Made by a program: the position numbers and the translations under genes
Source: Ammoniphilus resinae
Lineage (GTDB): Bacteria > Bacillota > Bacilli > Aneurinibacillales > RAOX-1
DNA length: 64,000 bases
Reading direction: 5' to 3'
NCBI RefSeq assembly: GCF_017873965.1
Contig: NZ_JAGGKT010000006.1
Span: 124,001 to 188,000, forward strand
Notes under the pieces: model-generated
Database searches by the model: none
Told to the model about the DNA's origin: nothing
What the model saw: only the letters and a program-made list of their open reading frames with translations
Shown here: piece by piece, positions 44,162-53,915 of the stretch
How positions within the stretch are numbered: the stretch's first letter is position 1
Layout of the letters: each line of letters begins with the position of its first letter

Positions 44162-45793
44162 ATGTCAAATGAGGTAAATAGCAGCACTTTTATAAAAGGG
44201 GCCGCCATTCTGGGGCTGGCAACATTGCTGTCCAAAATGCTTGGGTTAATTTACCGCATTCCCTATCAAAACATTACCGGTGATCTAGGTTACTACGTCT
44301 ATATGCAAGTCTATCCCCTCTATGGTACCCTGCTAACTTTTGCAACGGCTGGTTTTCCCATCGCGATTTCAAAGATTGTATCGGAAAAATTGGTCCTGGG
44401 TGATGGACAAGGGGTGCAAAAGGTTTTTCGTGTTTCATTGATTACCTTAGCCATCACCGGTTGCGTTTCCTTTGCGCTTCTGTATGGCGGTGCGGAATGG
44501 ATTGCCAGGGCGATGGGGAACGATAAGCTTATCCTGCCTATTCGAAGTGTGTCTTTTGCATTATTAATTGTCCCCCCAATGGCTGCCATGCGGGGGTATT
44601 TTCAGGGACATCAGAATATGATGCCCACTGCGGTATCCCAAGTGATTGAGCAAACCATTCGAGTAACGACTATTATTTTTCTGGCCTATTGGTTTATGCG
44701 GACGACCGGAAATGAATATCTGGCAGGTGCTGGGGCCGTATTCGGGGCTTTCACAGGAGCCTGTGCCAGTTTCCTTGTGCTTCTATTCTTTTGGAGAAAA
44801 AATCGGGTAAATAAAAAGTCAGAAGTGAAATCGCCCAACAAAACAAAAGAAGACACTGTCTGGCAACTGATAAAAACGATCGTCTACTATTCGCTTCCCA
44901 TTTGTTTTGGGGCTTTGGCCCTTCCTTTGCTGCAGCTTTCTGATTCGTTTACAGTGGCCAATCTGTTGATTAGGGGAGGGATCCCAGCGGAAGAAGCGAA
45001 TATTTTGAAGGGTGTTTTTGACCGTGGCCAGCCGTTGGTTGCTTTTGGCGCCTTTTTTGCTACAGCCTTGTCCTTGTCCCTTGTCCCTGCGATTGCGGAG
45101 GCAAGGGTGCGGCGTGATGATGCGGCGATTAAAAATCGAACGGAATTGGCACTGAGACTGACCTTGTTAATTGGGCTGCCCACATCCATCGGGTTAGCGG
45201 TAGTGGCTGAACCTGTAAATATTATGCTTTATCAAAATGACAAGGGTACCGTCACGTTAATTGTGCTAGCCTTTACTACCATTTTCTCCACCTTGGGCAT
45301 TGCTTCGGCTGGAATCCTACAGGGCTTGGGGCAGGTCATGCTGCCGGCCAAATATTTGTTTGTTGCTGTTTTCATCAAAGTCATACTCAACATTATTCTT
45401 ATTCCGCTAATGGGGATTACAGGGGCGGCGCTTGCTACGGTGTTAGCTTATAGTGTATCAGCGATTCTAAATATCCAAGCAGTCTGCCATTATACAGGTG
45501 TAAGACTTCGTTTTAAGGCTTTCTTTATAAAACCTATGTTATCTGTATTCATCATGGGAATCCTGGTTTGGTTGATTCAGCCGATGACGATGAAGATGCT
45601 GGTTGGAATCGTCACCACCTATCGTCTCTATTTTTCGATTGTTGCCCTGATTGCCGTTTTATTTGGGGTTATTATATACGGGATGAGCTTATTGCTAACA
45701 GGTTCAATCACCAAAAAAGATATGCAGTCGATTCCAAAATTAAATAAATGGATCCCATTCTTAGACCGCTTCGGCCTTCTTCGGGATTCATAA
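44162..45793 (+). CDS. yabM: MATE/MurJ-like polysaccharide flippase (YabM, SpoVB family)
   Basis: 543-aa membrane protein with about 14 helices in the MVF/MATE superfamily, related to SpoVB and lipid II flippases. It starts with FIKGAAILGLATLLSKMLGLIYRIPYQ and has GNEYLAGAGAVFGAFTGA and LIPLMGITGAALATVLAYS. It likely exports lipid-linked sugar precursors of wall or spore cortex. GGGGGGAAAGG precedes the ATG. It is first in the yabM-yabN-rqcP series known from B. subtilis. Confidence 0.9.
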   Translation: MSNEVNSSTFIKGAAILGLATLLSKMLGLIYRIPYQNITGDLGYYVYMQVYPLYGTLLTFATAGFPIAISKIVSEKLVLGDGQGVQKVFRVSLITLAITGCVSFALLYGGAEWIARAMGNDKLILPIRSVSFALLIVPPMAAMRGYFQGHQNMMPTAVSQVIEQTIRVTTIIFLAYWFMRTTGNEYLAGAGAVFGAFTGACASFLVLLFFWRKNRVNKKSEVKSPNKTKEDTVWQLIKTIVYYSLPICFGALALPLLQLSDSFTVANLLIRGGIPAEEANILKGVFDRGQPLVAFGAFFATALSLSLVPAIAEARVRRDDAAIKNRTELALRLTLLIGLPTSIGLAVVAEPVNIMLYQNDKGTVTLIVLAFTTIFSTLGIASAGILQGLGQVMLPAKYLFVAVFIKVILNIILIPLMGITGAALATVLAYSVSAILNIQAVCHYTGVRLRFKAFFIKPMLSVFIMGILVWLIQPMTMKMLVGIVTTYRLYFSIVALIAVLFGVIIYGMSLLLTGSITKKDMQSIPKLNKWIPFLDRFGLLRDS

Positions 45794-45807
45794 GAAAGGA
45801 AGATTCG

Positions 45808-47277
45808 ATGAAAAAGATTACAGTTATCGGGCTTGGAGCAGGCAACCTGGAGCAAATGCCAATCGGGGTATGGAACCGATTGAAACAGGCCTCTCACATC
45901 TATTTAAGAACAGAAAAACATCCTGTTGTTCAAGATTTAAAAGACCAGGGGATTTTATTTCACAGCTTTGATCATTTATATGAAAAGGAAGGCTCCTTTC
46001 ACGATGTCTATGAACAAATAACCAAGTTACTCATTGAGAAGGCAAACGAAGAAACAGCGATTCTTTATGTTGTGCCAGGGCATCCCATGGTTGCTGAAAA
46101 AACAACACAGTTGTTATTGCAGGAAGGGCCTGCCCAGGGGGTTGACGTGGAAGTCACAGGTGGACAGAGTTTTCTTGATGCAGCCTTCACCGCTTTAAGA
46201 GTGGATCCTGTCGAAGGCTTCTCCCTGTTAGATGCAAGCAGCTTGCAGCGAGACCATCTTAATCCACACCTGCATTTATTAATTACCCAAGTGTATGATC
46301 AACTTACGGCATCGGATGCCAAGCTTTCTCTAATGGAGGTGTTCCCCGACGATTACGAAATCATCTTGCTTTATTCCGCGGGGGTATCTGGGGAGGAGGC
46401 AGCCCATAAAATTCCTCTTTACGAGCTAGATCATCATTTCAAAAAGGTCCATAACTTGGCACTAATCTATGTGCCGCCCACTCGCGAGGAGAAGATTCTT
46501 AACCGGCAATTTACCACCTTGCGGGATATTATTGCCATCCTTCGTGGCCCAGAAGGATGTCCTTGGGATAAAGAGCAAACCCACCAATCCATCCGTAAAA
46601 ATTTAATTGAGGAAACTTATGAGGTGGCGGAGGCTATTGACTTGGAAGAACCAGATGCTTTATGTGAGGAACTAGGTGATCTTTTGATGCAGGTGATGTT
46701 GCACGGGCAAATTGCGGAAGATGAAGGAGATTTCAATGTAGAAGATATTATTCAAGTCTTAAATGAAAAATTAATTCGTCGTCACCCGCATGTATTCGGG
46801 GAGCGAGAAGCGGAAACAAGTCAAGAGGTGGTGAAAAATTGGGAAGAAATTAAAGCGCAGGAAAAAAGAGATAAAGGCATTGATCCTACGAAGCAATCCT
46901 TGTTATCAGGAGTCCCCAAAGATCTTCCTGCGCTAATGACAGCCTATAAGCTATCCAAAAAGGCGGCAAAGGTTGGCTTTGATTGGGATCAACTGCAGGA
47001 TGTCTATGCTAAGATAGAAGAAGAATTATCAGAAGTGAAAGAAGCCAAGGGTTCCGAAGAAATAAAGGAGGAATTGGGAGATTTGCTGTTTGCTGTAGCA
47101 AATTTAGCCCGCTTTCTGAAAATCGATGCAGAGGAGGCTTTGGCCTTGACTAATTTGAAATTTAAAAGGCGATTCCACTTTATCGAAGAACATCTGCAAA
47201 AACCGTTGGAAGAAGCAACATTAGACGAAATGGAATGGTTGTGGCAGGAAGCGAAAAAGAAGGAGAGAGAAGCGTGA
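45808..47277 (+). CDS. yabN: YabN: tetrapyrrole methylase-like domain fused to MazG
   Basis: 489-aa fusion. N-terminal SAM-dependent methylase-like domain ([17 protein letters not shown] at the start, [12 protein letters not shown] near 90) followed from about residue 230 by a MazG nucleoside triphosphate pyrophosphohydrolase with EExxE motifs ([22 protein letters not shown]) and a second MazG-like helical half ([25 protein letters not shown]). It cleanses NTP pools or regulates DivIVA-dependent processes. The ATG at 45808 follows AAGAAAGGAAG; the earlier in-frame ATG lies inside yabM. Confidence 0.93.
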   Translation: MKKITVIGLGAGNLEQMPIGVWNRLKQASHIYLRTEKHPVVQDLKDQGILFHSFDHLYEKEGSFHDVYEQITKLLIEKANEETAILYVVPGHPMVAEKTTQLLLQEGPAQGVDVEVTGGQSFLDAAFTALRVDPVEGFSLLDASSLQRDHLNPHLHLLITQVYDQLTASDAKLSLMEVFPDDYEIILLYSAGVSGEEAAHKIPLYELDHHFKKVHNLALIYVPPTREEKILNRQFTTLRDIIAILRGPEGCPWDKEQTHQSIRKNLIEETYEVAEAIDLEEPDALCEELGDLLMQVMLHGQIAEDEGDFNVEDIIQVLNEKLIRRHPHVFGEREAETSQEVVKNWEEIKAQEKRDKGIDPTKQSLLSGVPKDLPALMTAYKLSKKAAKVGFDWDQLQDVYAKIEEELSEVKEAKGSEEIKEELGDLLFAVANLARFLKIDAEEALALTNLKFKRRFHFIEEHLQKPLEEATLDEMEWLWQEAKKKEREA

Positions 47278-47570
47278 GATTAGATAAATATCTTAAAGTT
47301 TCCCGATTAGTTAAGCGAAGAACGATGGCAAAGGAAGTGGCTGATCAGGGACGGGTGAAAATCAATGGCAAACAAGCGAAATCGAGTACAGCTGTGAAAG
47401 TGGGCGACGAGCTGATGATTCGCTATGGAAATAAGCATGTTACAGTAAAAGTGGAGAGAATAGTCGACACAACGAAAAAAGAAGAAGCGGCAACCATGTA
47501 TACGCTCGTTTCAGAAGAGCGGATCCAGCAGGAAGCAGCAAAGGAAGACCCGGATTATCCATTTTCTTAG
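47274..47570 (+). CDS. rqcP: RqcP (YabO), S4-domain ribosome-associated quality control factor
   Basis: 98-aa RNA-binding protein that works with RqcH in C-terminal Ala tailing of nascent chains on stalled 50S subunits. It consists mainly of an S4 domain, [20 protein letters not shown], with [15 protein letters not shown] start overlaps the yabN stop (GTGA) with AAGGAGAG upstream; the longer frame lies inside yabN. Heat-shock protein 15-like proteins are related. Confidence 0.93.
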   Translation: MRLDKYLKVSRLVKRRTMAKEVADQGRVKINGKQAKSSTAVKVGDELMIRYGNKHVTVKVERIVDTTKKEEAATMYTLVSEERIQQEAAKEDPDYPFS

Positions 47571-47634
47571 TTCTAAACTTCGGCGAACAACCATAACATG
47601 TACAAAAAGCACGATGGATGGAGGTTCCCCCATT

Positions 47635-47922
47635 ATGGTTGATTCGACGAAGAAGAATCCAAGACATGAAATTATGATGTTTAATCGAAAAAAACTTGAA
47701 ATCTCCGGTGTATTAAATGTAGAAAGCTTTGATAATGAAGAGTTCCTACTGGAAACGGAATGCGGGTTTCTTTGCATTAAAGGGCAGAACCTACATATGA
47801 AGAACTTAAGTTTGGAAACAGGACAGGTATCCATTGAGGGTTACGTCCATGACATGGGATACATTGATGAACACTCAGGGGGCTCCAAGGGCAAAGGGTT
47901 ATTTGGCAGGTTGTTCAAGTGA
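47635..47922 (+). CDS. yabP: Sporulation protein YabP
   Basis: 95-aa YabP/YqfC family protein, expressed in the mother cell under sigma-E in B. subtilis. It starts MVDSTKKNPRHEIMMFNRKK and contains ISGVLNVESFDNEEFLLET and GCGFLCIKGQNL-like blocks (here TECGFLCIKGQNLHMKN). The ATG at 47635 is about ten bases after GGAGG; the ATG at 47614 overlaps that site. It overlaps yabQ by four bases. Confidence 0.9.
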   Translation: MVDSTKKNPRHEIMMFNRKKLEISGVLNVESFDNEEFLLETECGFLCIKGQNLHMKNLSLETGQVSIEGYVHDMGYIDEHSGGSKGKGLFGRLFK

Positions 47923-48506
47923 ACATCGAGACCCAACTGGTAACCATGATTTTAATGGTAGCCTGTGGAGTCACCATGGGACTATTATATGATACTTACC
48001 GGGTAATGAAGGGGCAGACTGGTATGGAAGGGCTACTGGTACTGATCTGCGACCTTTTATTTTGGGCAAGCTGTACTTTTCTTGTATTTGGAACCCTGTT
48101 AAGAATTAACGAAGGAATTGTCCGAATCTATCTTTTTCTGGGAATGGGAATTGGGGCATGGTTGTATTTTGTTCTTTTTCATACCTTTTATATTAAATGG
48201 TTTTTGCGATTTATCCGTTTAGTCAAGGCGATCTATCGTTTTGTCGTGCGAACAATTGAAATCTTGCTGGTTAAACCGCTGATTTTTTTATATAAAGTCG
48301 TAGTTGCCGTCATCGTGGCGATTGCCCTTTTTATTTGGAGGATCCTTTTATTCATCTATCAGCTTTTTAAAAAAATCTTTATTCCTTCCGGAAAATATGT
48401 GAAAAACTTGGGGGGGAAAGCACTTTCCTCATCAAAGAAAAAGGGAGCAGGATTTTTAAAACGGTTGGCGAAACTATTTAGACGAGACAAAACAAAAGAC
48501 GAATGA
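47919..48506 (+). CDS. yabQ: Spore cortex biosynthesis protein YabQ
   Basis: 195-aa membrane protein required for cortex formation in B. subtilis. Four hydrophobic helices lie between about 5 and 150: METQLVTMILMVACGVTMGL-like N-terminus, DLLFWASCTFLVFGTLL, YLFLGMGIGAWLYF and VVAVIVAIALFIWRI. A basic C-terminal tail follows. A GTG start overlaps the yabP stop (GTGA). It precedes divIC. Confidence 0.9.
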   Translation: MNIETQLVTMILMVACGVTMGLLYDTYRVMKGQTGMEGLLVLICDLLFWASCTFLVFGTLLRINEGIVRIYLFLGMGIGAWLYFVLFHTFYIKWFLRFIRLVKAIYRFVVRTIEILLVKPLIFLYKVVVAVIVAIALFIWRILLFIYQLFKKIFIPSGKYVKNLGGKALSSSKKKGAGFLKRLAKLFRRDKTKDE

Positions 48507-48517
48507 GGTGCCAACCA

Positions 48518-48829
48518 ATGAATGATCTGGATTCTTCCTTGAATAGGATGAAGGGTCAAAAAAGAAGACTGCGAGTTTTGGGAGTAGTCATTACAGCTTT
48601 TTGTCTTTGGGCCGGCTTCACTTGGTATGATCAGCAAGCAACCCTCCTTGAGAAGAAGGAGGAACTGAAAGAGGTGCAGCAACTAGCAGACCAGGTAAAA
48701 TTGGAGAATGACGAACTGAAATATCAAGTCAGCAGGCTAAATGATCGTGATTATATTGCTGAGATCGCCCGACGCGACTATTATTTATCCAAACCAGGGG
48801 AGATTATTTTCTTAACTCCGGATCGCTAG
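48518..48829 (+). CDS. divIC: Cell division protein DivIC (FtsB-like)
   Basis: 103-aa bitopic membrane protein of the divisome, partner of FtsL and DivIB. Cytoplasmic basic region (about 1-25), one membrane helix (about 26-43), then an extracellular coiled coil (LLEKKEELKEVQQLADQVKL) and the conserved YIAEIARRDYYLSKPGEIIF ending. The ATG at 48518 follows TGAGGTG by nine bases; the ATG at 48503 overlaps the yabQ stop and lacks a site. yabR, which follows in B. subtilis, is absent. Confidence 0.94.
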   Translation: MNDLDSSLNRMKGQKRRLRVLGVVITAFCLWAGFTWYDQQATLLEKKEELKEVQQLADQVKLENDELKYQVSRLNDRDYIAEIARRDYYLSKPGEIIFLTPDR

Positions 48830-49118
48830 GGGCATCGTTAAACAAATAGAAGAGGTTGTTCCTGCAACTTCTTCTAGTCTATCCTTTAATCCCTAGGTTT
48901 CTTCTTCCTCGTTATCCTTCAAGTTAATACCGAAATGAATTTCTCTCCAGTATCTACTTTCATCCCATTTCGATGCTAATATCGACATTCATTTACAGTT
49001 TCATAGCTAGTTTTTCCTAAACCAAACATCGATTCTCCTTAAATATGCTGTACGATCTATATTTATGTTGAGCACAGCCGCAATTTGTCGGAAAGTTTTT
49101 GGAATATGATCTGAGGGT

Positions 49119-49151
49119 TTGACAAAATTTACAAGTCTGCACAGATATAAT
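49119..49151 (+). promoter_or_regulatory. Spo0A-type sigma-A promoter of spoIIE with 21-nt spacer
   Basis: TTGACA (49119-49124) and TATAAT (49146-49151), both consensus, are 21 nt apart, the same abnormal spacing as in B. subtilis spoIIE and spoIIG, which need Spo0A~P. A near-0A box TTTGTCGGA lies at 49084-49092 and TTTGACAAA overlaps the -35. The gap 48830-49187 holds this promoter and a weak hairpin at 48848-48876, with no tRNA. Confidence 0.85.
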
Positions 49152-49187
49152 CAAACACAACAAAACAAATCGGGTGGTGTGATGATT

Positions 49188-51674
49188 ATGTCTCGCTTTC
49201 AAGCGGTAGCGGCCAACGTCGGTCAAAAAATGTTCTTTCCGATCCAATTCCTTATGCTTAAAGTCAATATGATCATGGAAAAGTGGGTTCAACGACTTGG
49301 TATATTTCATATTTTAATGGGATATCTACTTGGACGAGCCCTAATCTTACAGGAACTAGCGCCATTTGCAGCTGCCTATTTTATTGTGGTTTACTTTCTG
49401 CGCCGCGATAAGGTGTTCCTCACTGCGATGGCCCTGCTTTTAGGTGCAGCCTCGAGATCGTCCGAGCATGCCCTAATCATTTTCTTAAATATATCGCTAG
49501 CCTTTGCATTTTTACAGGTTATGGAACGAATGAGGAAAAAAGAATTGAACCATGCGCCCTTTATTGTGTTGACTTCCATCTTTCTCAGTCATCTTTGCTA
49601 TACCTATTTCAAAGGGGAACTGACCGTTTATGCGGCGTCCATGCATTTTGTGGAAGCCATTCTGGCAATGATTTTGACACTGATCTTTGTCCAGTCATTA
49701 CCTTTTTTAACGAGTAAAAAGTATCATCATGAGTTAAAAACAGAAGAAATCGTTTGTCTAGTGATATTACTAGCGTCAGTAATGACCGGGACCATCGGTT
49801 GGCAGATACAGGATATAGCGGTACAAAGTGTTCTTGCTAAGTACTTGGTTCTCCTTTTGGCATTTGTTGGGGGAGGGATGATCGGGGCAACAGTTGGGGT
49901 TATTACAGGGGTGATTATTAGTCTTGCTGATATTTGGCAAATCGAACAAATCAGCCTTTTAGCCTTTGCAGGGTTATTGGCAGGTCTATTAAAAGAAGGA
50001 AAGCGTTTCGGTGCAGCCTTAGGAATGTTAATGGGTTCTGCGATCATCATCTTTTATGTAGGGGACAAGCAGTCCATTATCCTCACTAGCATGGAAACAT
50101 TGATTGGAATTCTGGCCTTTTTGCTTACTCCAAAGTACTTTGTCCAGCAGATTTCTCGGTTTATACCAGGGACAGAAGAAAACGCCAAATCGCAGTATGA
50201 ATATATGAAAAAGGTTCGCGATGTCACGGTGAAAAAAATTATGAAGTTTTCCACGCTGTTCCAGCAATTATCCGATGCTTTTAACTATGTATCTGTGCAG
50301 GAGAAGCAAAATGAAGAGGAAACTAATCCGTTGGACATGCATGAGTTTATGGCGAAGATAACCGAGAGATCCTGCCAGACCTGTTGGAAAAAAGATAAAT
50401 GTTGGTCTGAACAGGATTCGGAGGCGACCATTCAAATCTTGGGTGAACTAATTCAGCAGCTGGATGTGTATGGGGGCTTTGATCGAGAACGGATGGAGAC
50501 CCCTTATCAGACAGCTTGTACAAATAAAGATCGTTTGGAAGGTGTGATTCGTGACGAATACACACAGTTGCGGGAAAGTTTGTTTTTACAAAAACAAGTA
50601 AAGGATAGTCGGCGTCTTGTTGCCGATCAATTATCTGGTGTGTCAGGTGTAATGTTGAATTTTGCTAATGAATTAAAAAGGGAGGGAATCGATCTATCAC
50701 TGCAGGAGCAGCAAATCTTAAGTGCGTTGGAGAATATTGGATTGTCTGTACAGAAGGTAAATATTCTAAGTCTGGAGGAGGGGAAAGTTGACATCGAAAT
50801 TACGCAGCCTGTCTGTGATGGCCATGTCCAGTGTGAAAGCATTATAGCCCCCATGCTTACATCGATCGTCGGGGAAAATATCGCGGTGAAAAGCAAAGAA
50901 TGCAATACGGTCGGGGATGGGACCTGTACGGTCATTCTCGGCTCGGAAAAGAACTATCGAGTAAGTTCTTACGGGACAGGAATCGCAAAAGATGGAAAAT
51001 TGGTTTCAGGAGATTGTTTTATGACCATGGAATTGGGCAGCGGCAAATATATTATGGCGATTAGTGATGGCATGGGGAATGGAGACCGAGCCCATATGGA
51101 AAGCACTTCTACCCTGGATCTAATGAAGGAACTATTGGAAGTGGGTCTTGATGAATCACTAGCGATTAAATCGGTCAATACCGTGCTCTCCCTTAGATCA
51201 CCTGACGAAATTTTTGCCACGGTTGATTTGGCGATTGTCGATCAATATACAGGAAACACAAAGTTTATTAAAACGGGATCAACACCGAGCTTTATTAAAC
51301 GTGGAAAGGAGGTCCTGTCAATTACGGCTAATAATCTGCCAATTGGGATTATTGAAGACATAGAGGTAGATGTAGTGACGGAAACACTTAAACCAGGTGA
51401 TCTGTTGATCATGGTATCTGATGGCCTTCTAGAGGCTCCCACACAAATTGAAAACAAGGAGATGTGGTTCAAGAGGGTGATCTCGGAATTAAAGACGGAG
51501 GAACCAGAAGAAGTGGCCGATATACTAATTGAAAGGGTGATTCGCAGCAAGTTTGGGGAAATTGACGATGATATGACGGTTTTAGTAGCAAGTGTCGACC
51601 AGTTTGTTCCAAGGTGGGGGACATTCCCAATGCCAGGGTTGGAAAAAATTCAGCGTCCCAAGCGGGTGAGTTAA
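49188..51674 (+). CDS. spoIIE: Stage II sporulation protein E, PP2C-type phosphatase
   Basis: 828-aa polytopic phosphatase that localizes to the asymmetric septum and dephosphorylates SpoIIAA, freeing sigma-F. The N-terminal third has about ten membrane helices, a central FtsZ-binding and regulatory region follows, and a C-terminal PP2C domain begins near 600 with the metal-binding MAISDGMGNG at about 623-632. The ATG at 49188 is eight bases from GGTGGTG; the ATG at 49182 is too close but cannot be excluded. Confidence 0.95.
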   Translation: MSRFQAVAANVGQKMFFPIQFLMLKVNMIMEKWVQRLGIFHILMGYLLGRALILQELAPFAAAYFIVVYFLRRDKVFLTAMALLLGAASRSSEHALIIFLNISLAFAFLQVMERMRKKELNHAPFIVLTSIFLSHLCYTYFKGELTVYAASMHFVEAILAMILTLIFVQSLPFLTSKKYHHELKTEEIVCLVILLASVMTGTIGWQIQDIAVQSVLAKYLVLLLAFVGGGMIGATVGVITGVIISLADIWQIEQISLLAFAGLLAGLLKEGKRFGAALGMLMGSAIIIFYVGDKQSIILTSMETLIGILAFLLTPKYFVQQISRFIPGTEENAKSQYEYMKKVRDVTVKKIMKFSTLFQQLSDAFNYVSVQEKQNEEETNPLDMHEFMAKITERSCQTCWKKDKCWSEQDSEATIQILGELIQQLDVYGGFDRERMETPYQTACTNKDRLEGVIRDEYTQLRESLFLQKQVKDSRRLVADQLSGVSGVMLNFANELKREGIDLSLQEQQILSALENIGLSVQKVNILSLEEGKVDIEITQPVCDGHVQCESIIAPMLTSIVGENIAVKSKECNTVGDGTCTVILGSEKNYRVSSYGTGIAKDGKLVSGDCFMTMELGSGKYIMAISDGMGNGDRAHMESTSTLDLMKELLEVGLDESLAIKSVNTVLSLRSPDEIFATVDLAIVDQYTGNTKFIKTGSTPSFIKRGKEVLSITANNLPIGIIEDIEVDVVTETLKPGDLLIMVSDGLLEAPTQIENKEMWFKRVISELKTEEPEEVADILIERVIRSKFGEIDDDMTVLVASVDQFVPRWGTFPMPGLEKIQRPKRVS

Positions 51675-51737
51675 ACAAAAAATTGTATGATCAGACGGCT
51701 TTTTGCCCATAATGAACATGGAGATAAAGGGTGAGAC

Positions 51738-51770
51738 AGCTCAAGGGTGATTTTCACCTTTGGGCTTTCT
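51738..51770 (+). terminator. Probable intrinsic terminator after spoIIE
   Basis: AGCTCAAGGGTGA pairs with TCACCTTTGGGCT with two G-U type pairs around a 3-nt loop. The T-run is short, so efficiency is uncertain. Confidence 0.6.
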
Positions 51771-51803
51771 TCGTGCTTGGCTTCGCAATACAACTGGAAG
51801 GTA

Positions 51804-51812
51804 TGATATAAT
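51804..51812 (+). promoter_or_regulatory. Extended -10 promoter of tilS
   Basis: TGATATAAT is an extended -10 element (TGnTATAAT). A recognisable -35 is lacking. It lies about 50 nt before tilS. Confidence 0.5.
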
Positions 51813-51863
51813 ACCTGAACAAGTCTGCATTCTACTTATTCTTCTTTTAGAAGGTTGATGAAA

Positions 51864-53288
51864 ATGATAAATCGCTTTCGAGATCTGCTTAAACAAAAGA
51901 GATTGCTGTCCAAACACGAAAAAATTTTGGTTGGCGTTTCTGGAGGGGTAGACTCCCTCGTCCTCCTCGATGTTCTGCATAAGCTATCGAAGGAAGAACA
52001 ATGGACGGTCTGTGCCGCCCATCTAGATCATCAGTTTCGTGGACAGGAATCCGCTGAGGATGCCCGCTATGTTCAGCAATTTTGCAAGGAACGAAATATT
52101 CCCTGTGCTACCGAGAGTATTGATGTCCCGAAGTTGATTAAGGACTCGAAAGAAAATCCGCAAGAAGTGGCAAGGAAGGCTCGCTACGAGTTTTACCACC
52201 GTGCCGCGAACCAATTCCAGCTAAACAAATTGGCGCTTGCCCACCACGCAAATGATCAGGCTGAGACAGTACTCATGAGAATTTTGCGCGGCACAGGAAT
52301 GGAAGGAATGGCCGGGATTCCCGAACAGCGCGAAGAAAATGGACTCCTTATTGTCCGCCCCTTTTTAACCATTTTCAAGGATGAATTAGAACATTACGCT
52401 GAGACCTACGGGATCATCCCACGGTTAGACAGTAGCAATCTAAAAACAAAATATCGCCGGAATTTTATTCGACTGAAATTATTTCCGCTTCTCGAGAAGG
52501 AGATCAATCCTTCTGTGCAAACAGCGTTGTTACATCTAGGGGAGATTGTCCAAGGGGAAAATGAACTGATTCAAGAAATGAGCAAAGATAAACTAAAAGC
52601 AATCATCAAATGGAAGAAACATAATAAAATTGTAATCAAGGGAAAACTATTCCTATCCCATCACCTTGCTTTACAAAGGAGGATGATTAAACTAATATTT
52701 AGTTATCTGCTGCAAGAGCAGCAGAATTTAGGATTTATACATATAGATCAAGTCTGCGGTTGGATCCGTGAAGGTCGAACATCCACGGAGTTAGTGTTGC
52801 CACATGGGTTGTTTGCCTGGAAAGAGTATGACGATATTATTTTTTCTTTTGAGCAGTATCCTAAGCAGAATCAAGAATATATCTATAAAGTTCTTATTCC
52901 AGGAAATACATATATTAAAGAGCTTGGCGTTTCTATTGATACACGGTTGGATAGCTGGAGTGATACAGTATCCAATGTTAGTGAAGATCGATTCACCGCG
53001 GTATTTGACTGGGAAGCGATTCAAGGAGATTTGATCTTGAGAACTCGAAAAACGGGTGACCGCATGACTCTGTTAGGGATGTCCGGACACAAAAAGGTTA
53101 AAGACATTATGATCGATGCCAAGGTTTCGCGTGGACATCGAGAGTTGCTTCCACTTCTTTGTGATCAGAAACAAATTCTTTGGATCCCTGGTCTACGAAG
53201 ATCAAACCTGGCTGTCCCTACTCCTCAAACCAAGCAGATACTGACTGTAAGAATACAACCATTTAGCTTTGATAACTTTGGGAGGTAA
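51864..53288 (+). CDS. tilS: tRNA(Ile)-lysidine synthetase
   Basis: Attaches lysine to C34 of tRNA-Ile so that it reads AUA. The 474-aa protein has the PP-loop SGGVDS at 26-31, the [11 protein letters not shown] and [11 protein letters not shown] motifs, and TilS C-terminal domains ending in LTVRIQPF. The ATG at 51864 is eight to nine bases from AGAAGG; two earlier in-frame starts are closer. It is followed after two bases by hpt, the universal Bacillales order tilS-hpt-ftsH. Confidence 0.95.
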   Translation: MINRFRDLLKQKRLLSKHEKILVGVSGGVDSLVLLDVLHKLSKEEQWTVCAAHLDHQFRGQESAEDARYVQQFCKERNIPCATESIDVPKLIKDSKENPQEVARKARYEFYHRAANQFQLNKLALAHHANDQAETVLMRILRGTGMEGMAGIPEQREENGLLIVRPFLTIFKDELEHYAETYGIIPRLDSSNLKTKYRRNFIRLKLFPLLEKEINPSVQTALLHLGEIVQGENELIQEMSKDKLKAIIKWKKHNKIVIKGKLFLSHHLALQRRMIKLIFSYLLQEQQNLGFIHIDQVCGWIREGRTSTELVLPHGLFAWKEYDDIIFSFEQYPKQNQEYIYKVLIPGNTYIKELGVSIDTRLDSWSDTVSNVSEDRFTAVFDWEAIQGDLILRTRKTGDRMTLLGMSGHKKVKDIMIDAKVSRGHRELLPLLCDQKQILWIPGLRRSNLAVPTPQTKQILTVRIQPFSFDNFGR

Positions 53289-53290
53289 GC

Positions 53291-53830
53291 ATGGAAAACG
53301 ACATTCTAGATGTGCTGCTAAGTGAAGAAGAAATTCAACTGAAAATAAAGGAATTGGGCAGGGTAATCAGCGAAGATTATAAAGGGAAAAATCCTTTGGT
53401 AATCTGTGTTCTGAAAGGCGCAGCTCCTTTTATGTCGGATCTGATCAAGAGGATTTCCATTCATATGGAAATGGATTTTATGGCTGTGTCCAGCTATGGT
53501 GCTTCAACGGTTTCATCTGGAGAGGTCCGCATTATTAAAGATTTGGATGCAAGCGTTGAGGGGAGACATATTCTGCTCGTTGAAGATATTATTGACAGTG
53601 GATTGACGCTAAGTTATCTGCTTGATCTTCTCCATAGAAGGAAAGCAGCCAGCGTAAAGATCATCACCCTTCTTGATAAACCACATAATCGTAAGATTGA
53701 ACTGAAACCGGATTACTGCGGATTTATCGTGCCTGATGAATTTGTGGTGGGATACGGTTTGGATTATGCAGAACGGTATCGGAATCTGCCCTATATCGGA
53801 ATCCTTAAACCTGAAGTATATACAAGCTAG
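53291..53830 (+). CDS. hpt: Hypoxanthine-guanine phosphoribosyltransferase
   Basis: Purine salvage enzyme, 179 aa. PRPP-binding loop [13 protein letters not shown] near 97-109, [12 protein letters not shown] and the C-terminal [20 protein letters not shown] are the family signatures. The start follows TGGGAGG. It is also implicated as a TilS and FtsH partner in B. subtilis. Confidence 0.96.
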   Translation: MENDILDVLLSEEEIQLKIKELGRVISEDYKGKNPLVICVLKGAAPFMSDLIKRISIHMEMDFMAVSSYGASTVSSGEVRIIKDLDASVEGRHILLVEDIIDSGLTLSYLLDLLHRRKAASVKIITLLDKPHNRKIELKPDYCGFIVPDEFVVGYGLDYAERYRNLPYIGILKPEVYTS

Positions 53831-53850
53831 TATTTAATCTTTCACACTGG

Positions 53851-53880
53851 TTGTGGACAAAGAACAGATTATGGTAAAAT
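53851..53880 (+). promoter_or_regulatory. Candidate sigma-A promoter of ftsH
   Basis: TTGTGG and TAAAAT are 18 nt apart, about 35 nt before the ftsH start. Confidence 0.55.
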
Positions 53881-53915
53881 AATATGAGTGCTGTTGTCGT
53901 GAGAGGAGGTCAGCG

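Noticed and set aside
48848-48876. Hairpin after divIC as an intrinsic terminator
   Set aside because: The stem is good but no T-run follows, so termination is not supported.
48830-49118. Possible tRNA genes as in the B. subtilis divIC-spoIIE interval
   Set aside because: No acceptor-stem/TTCGA arrangement or CCA end found; only a weak hairpin and the spoIIE promoter region.
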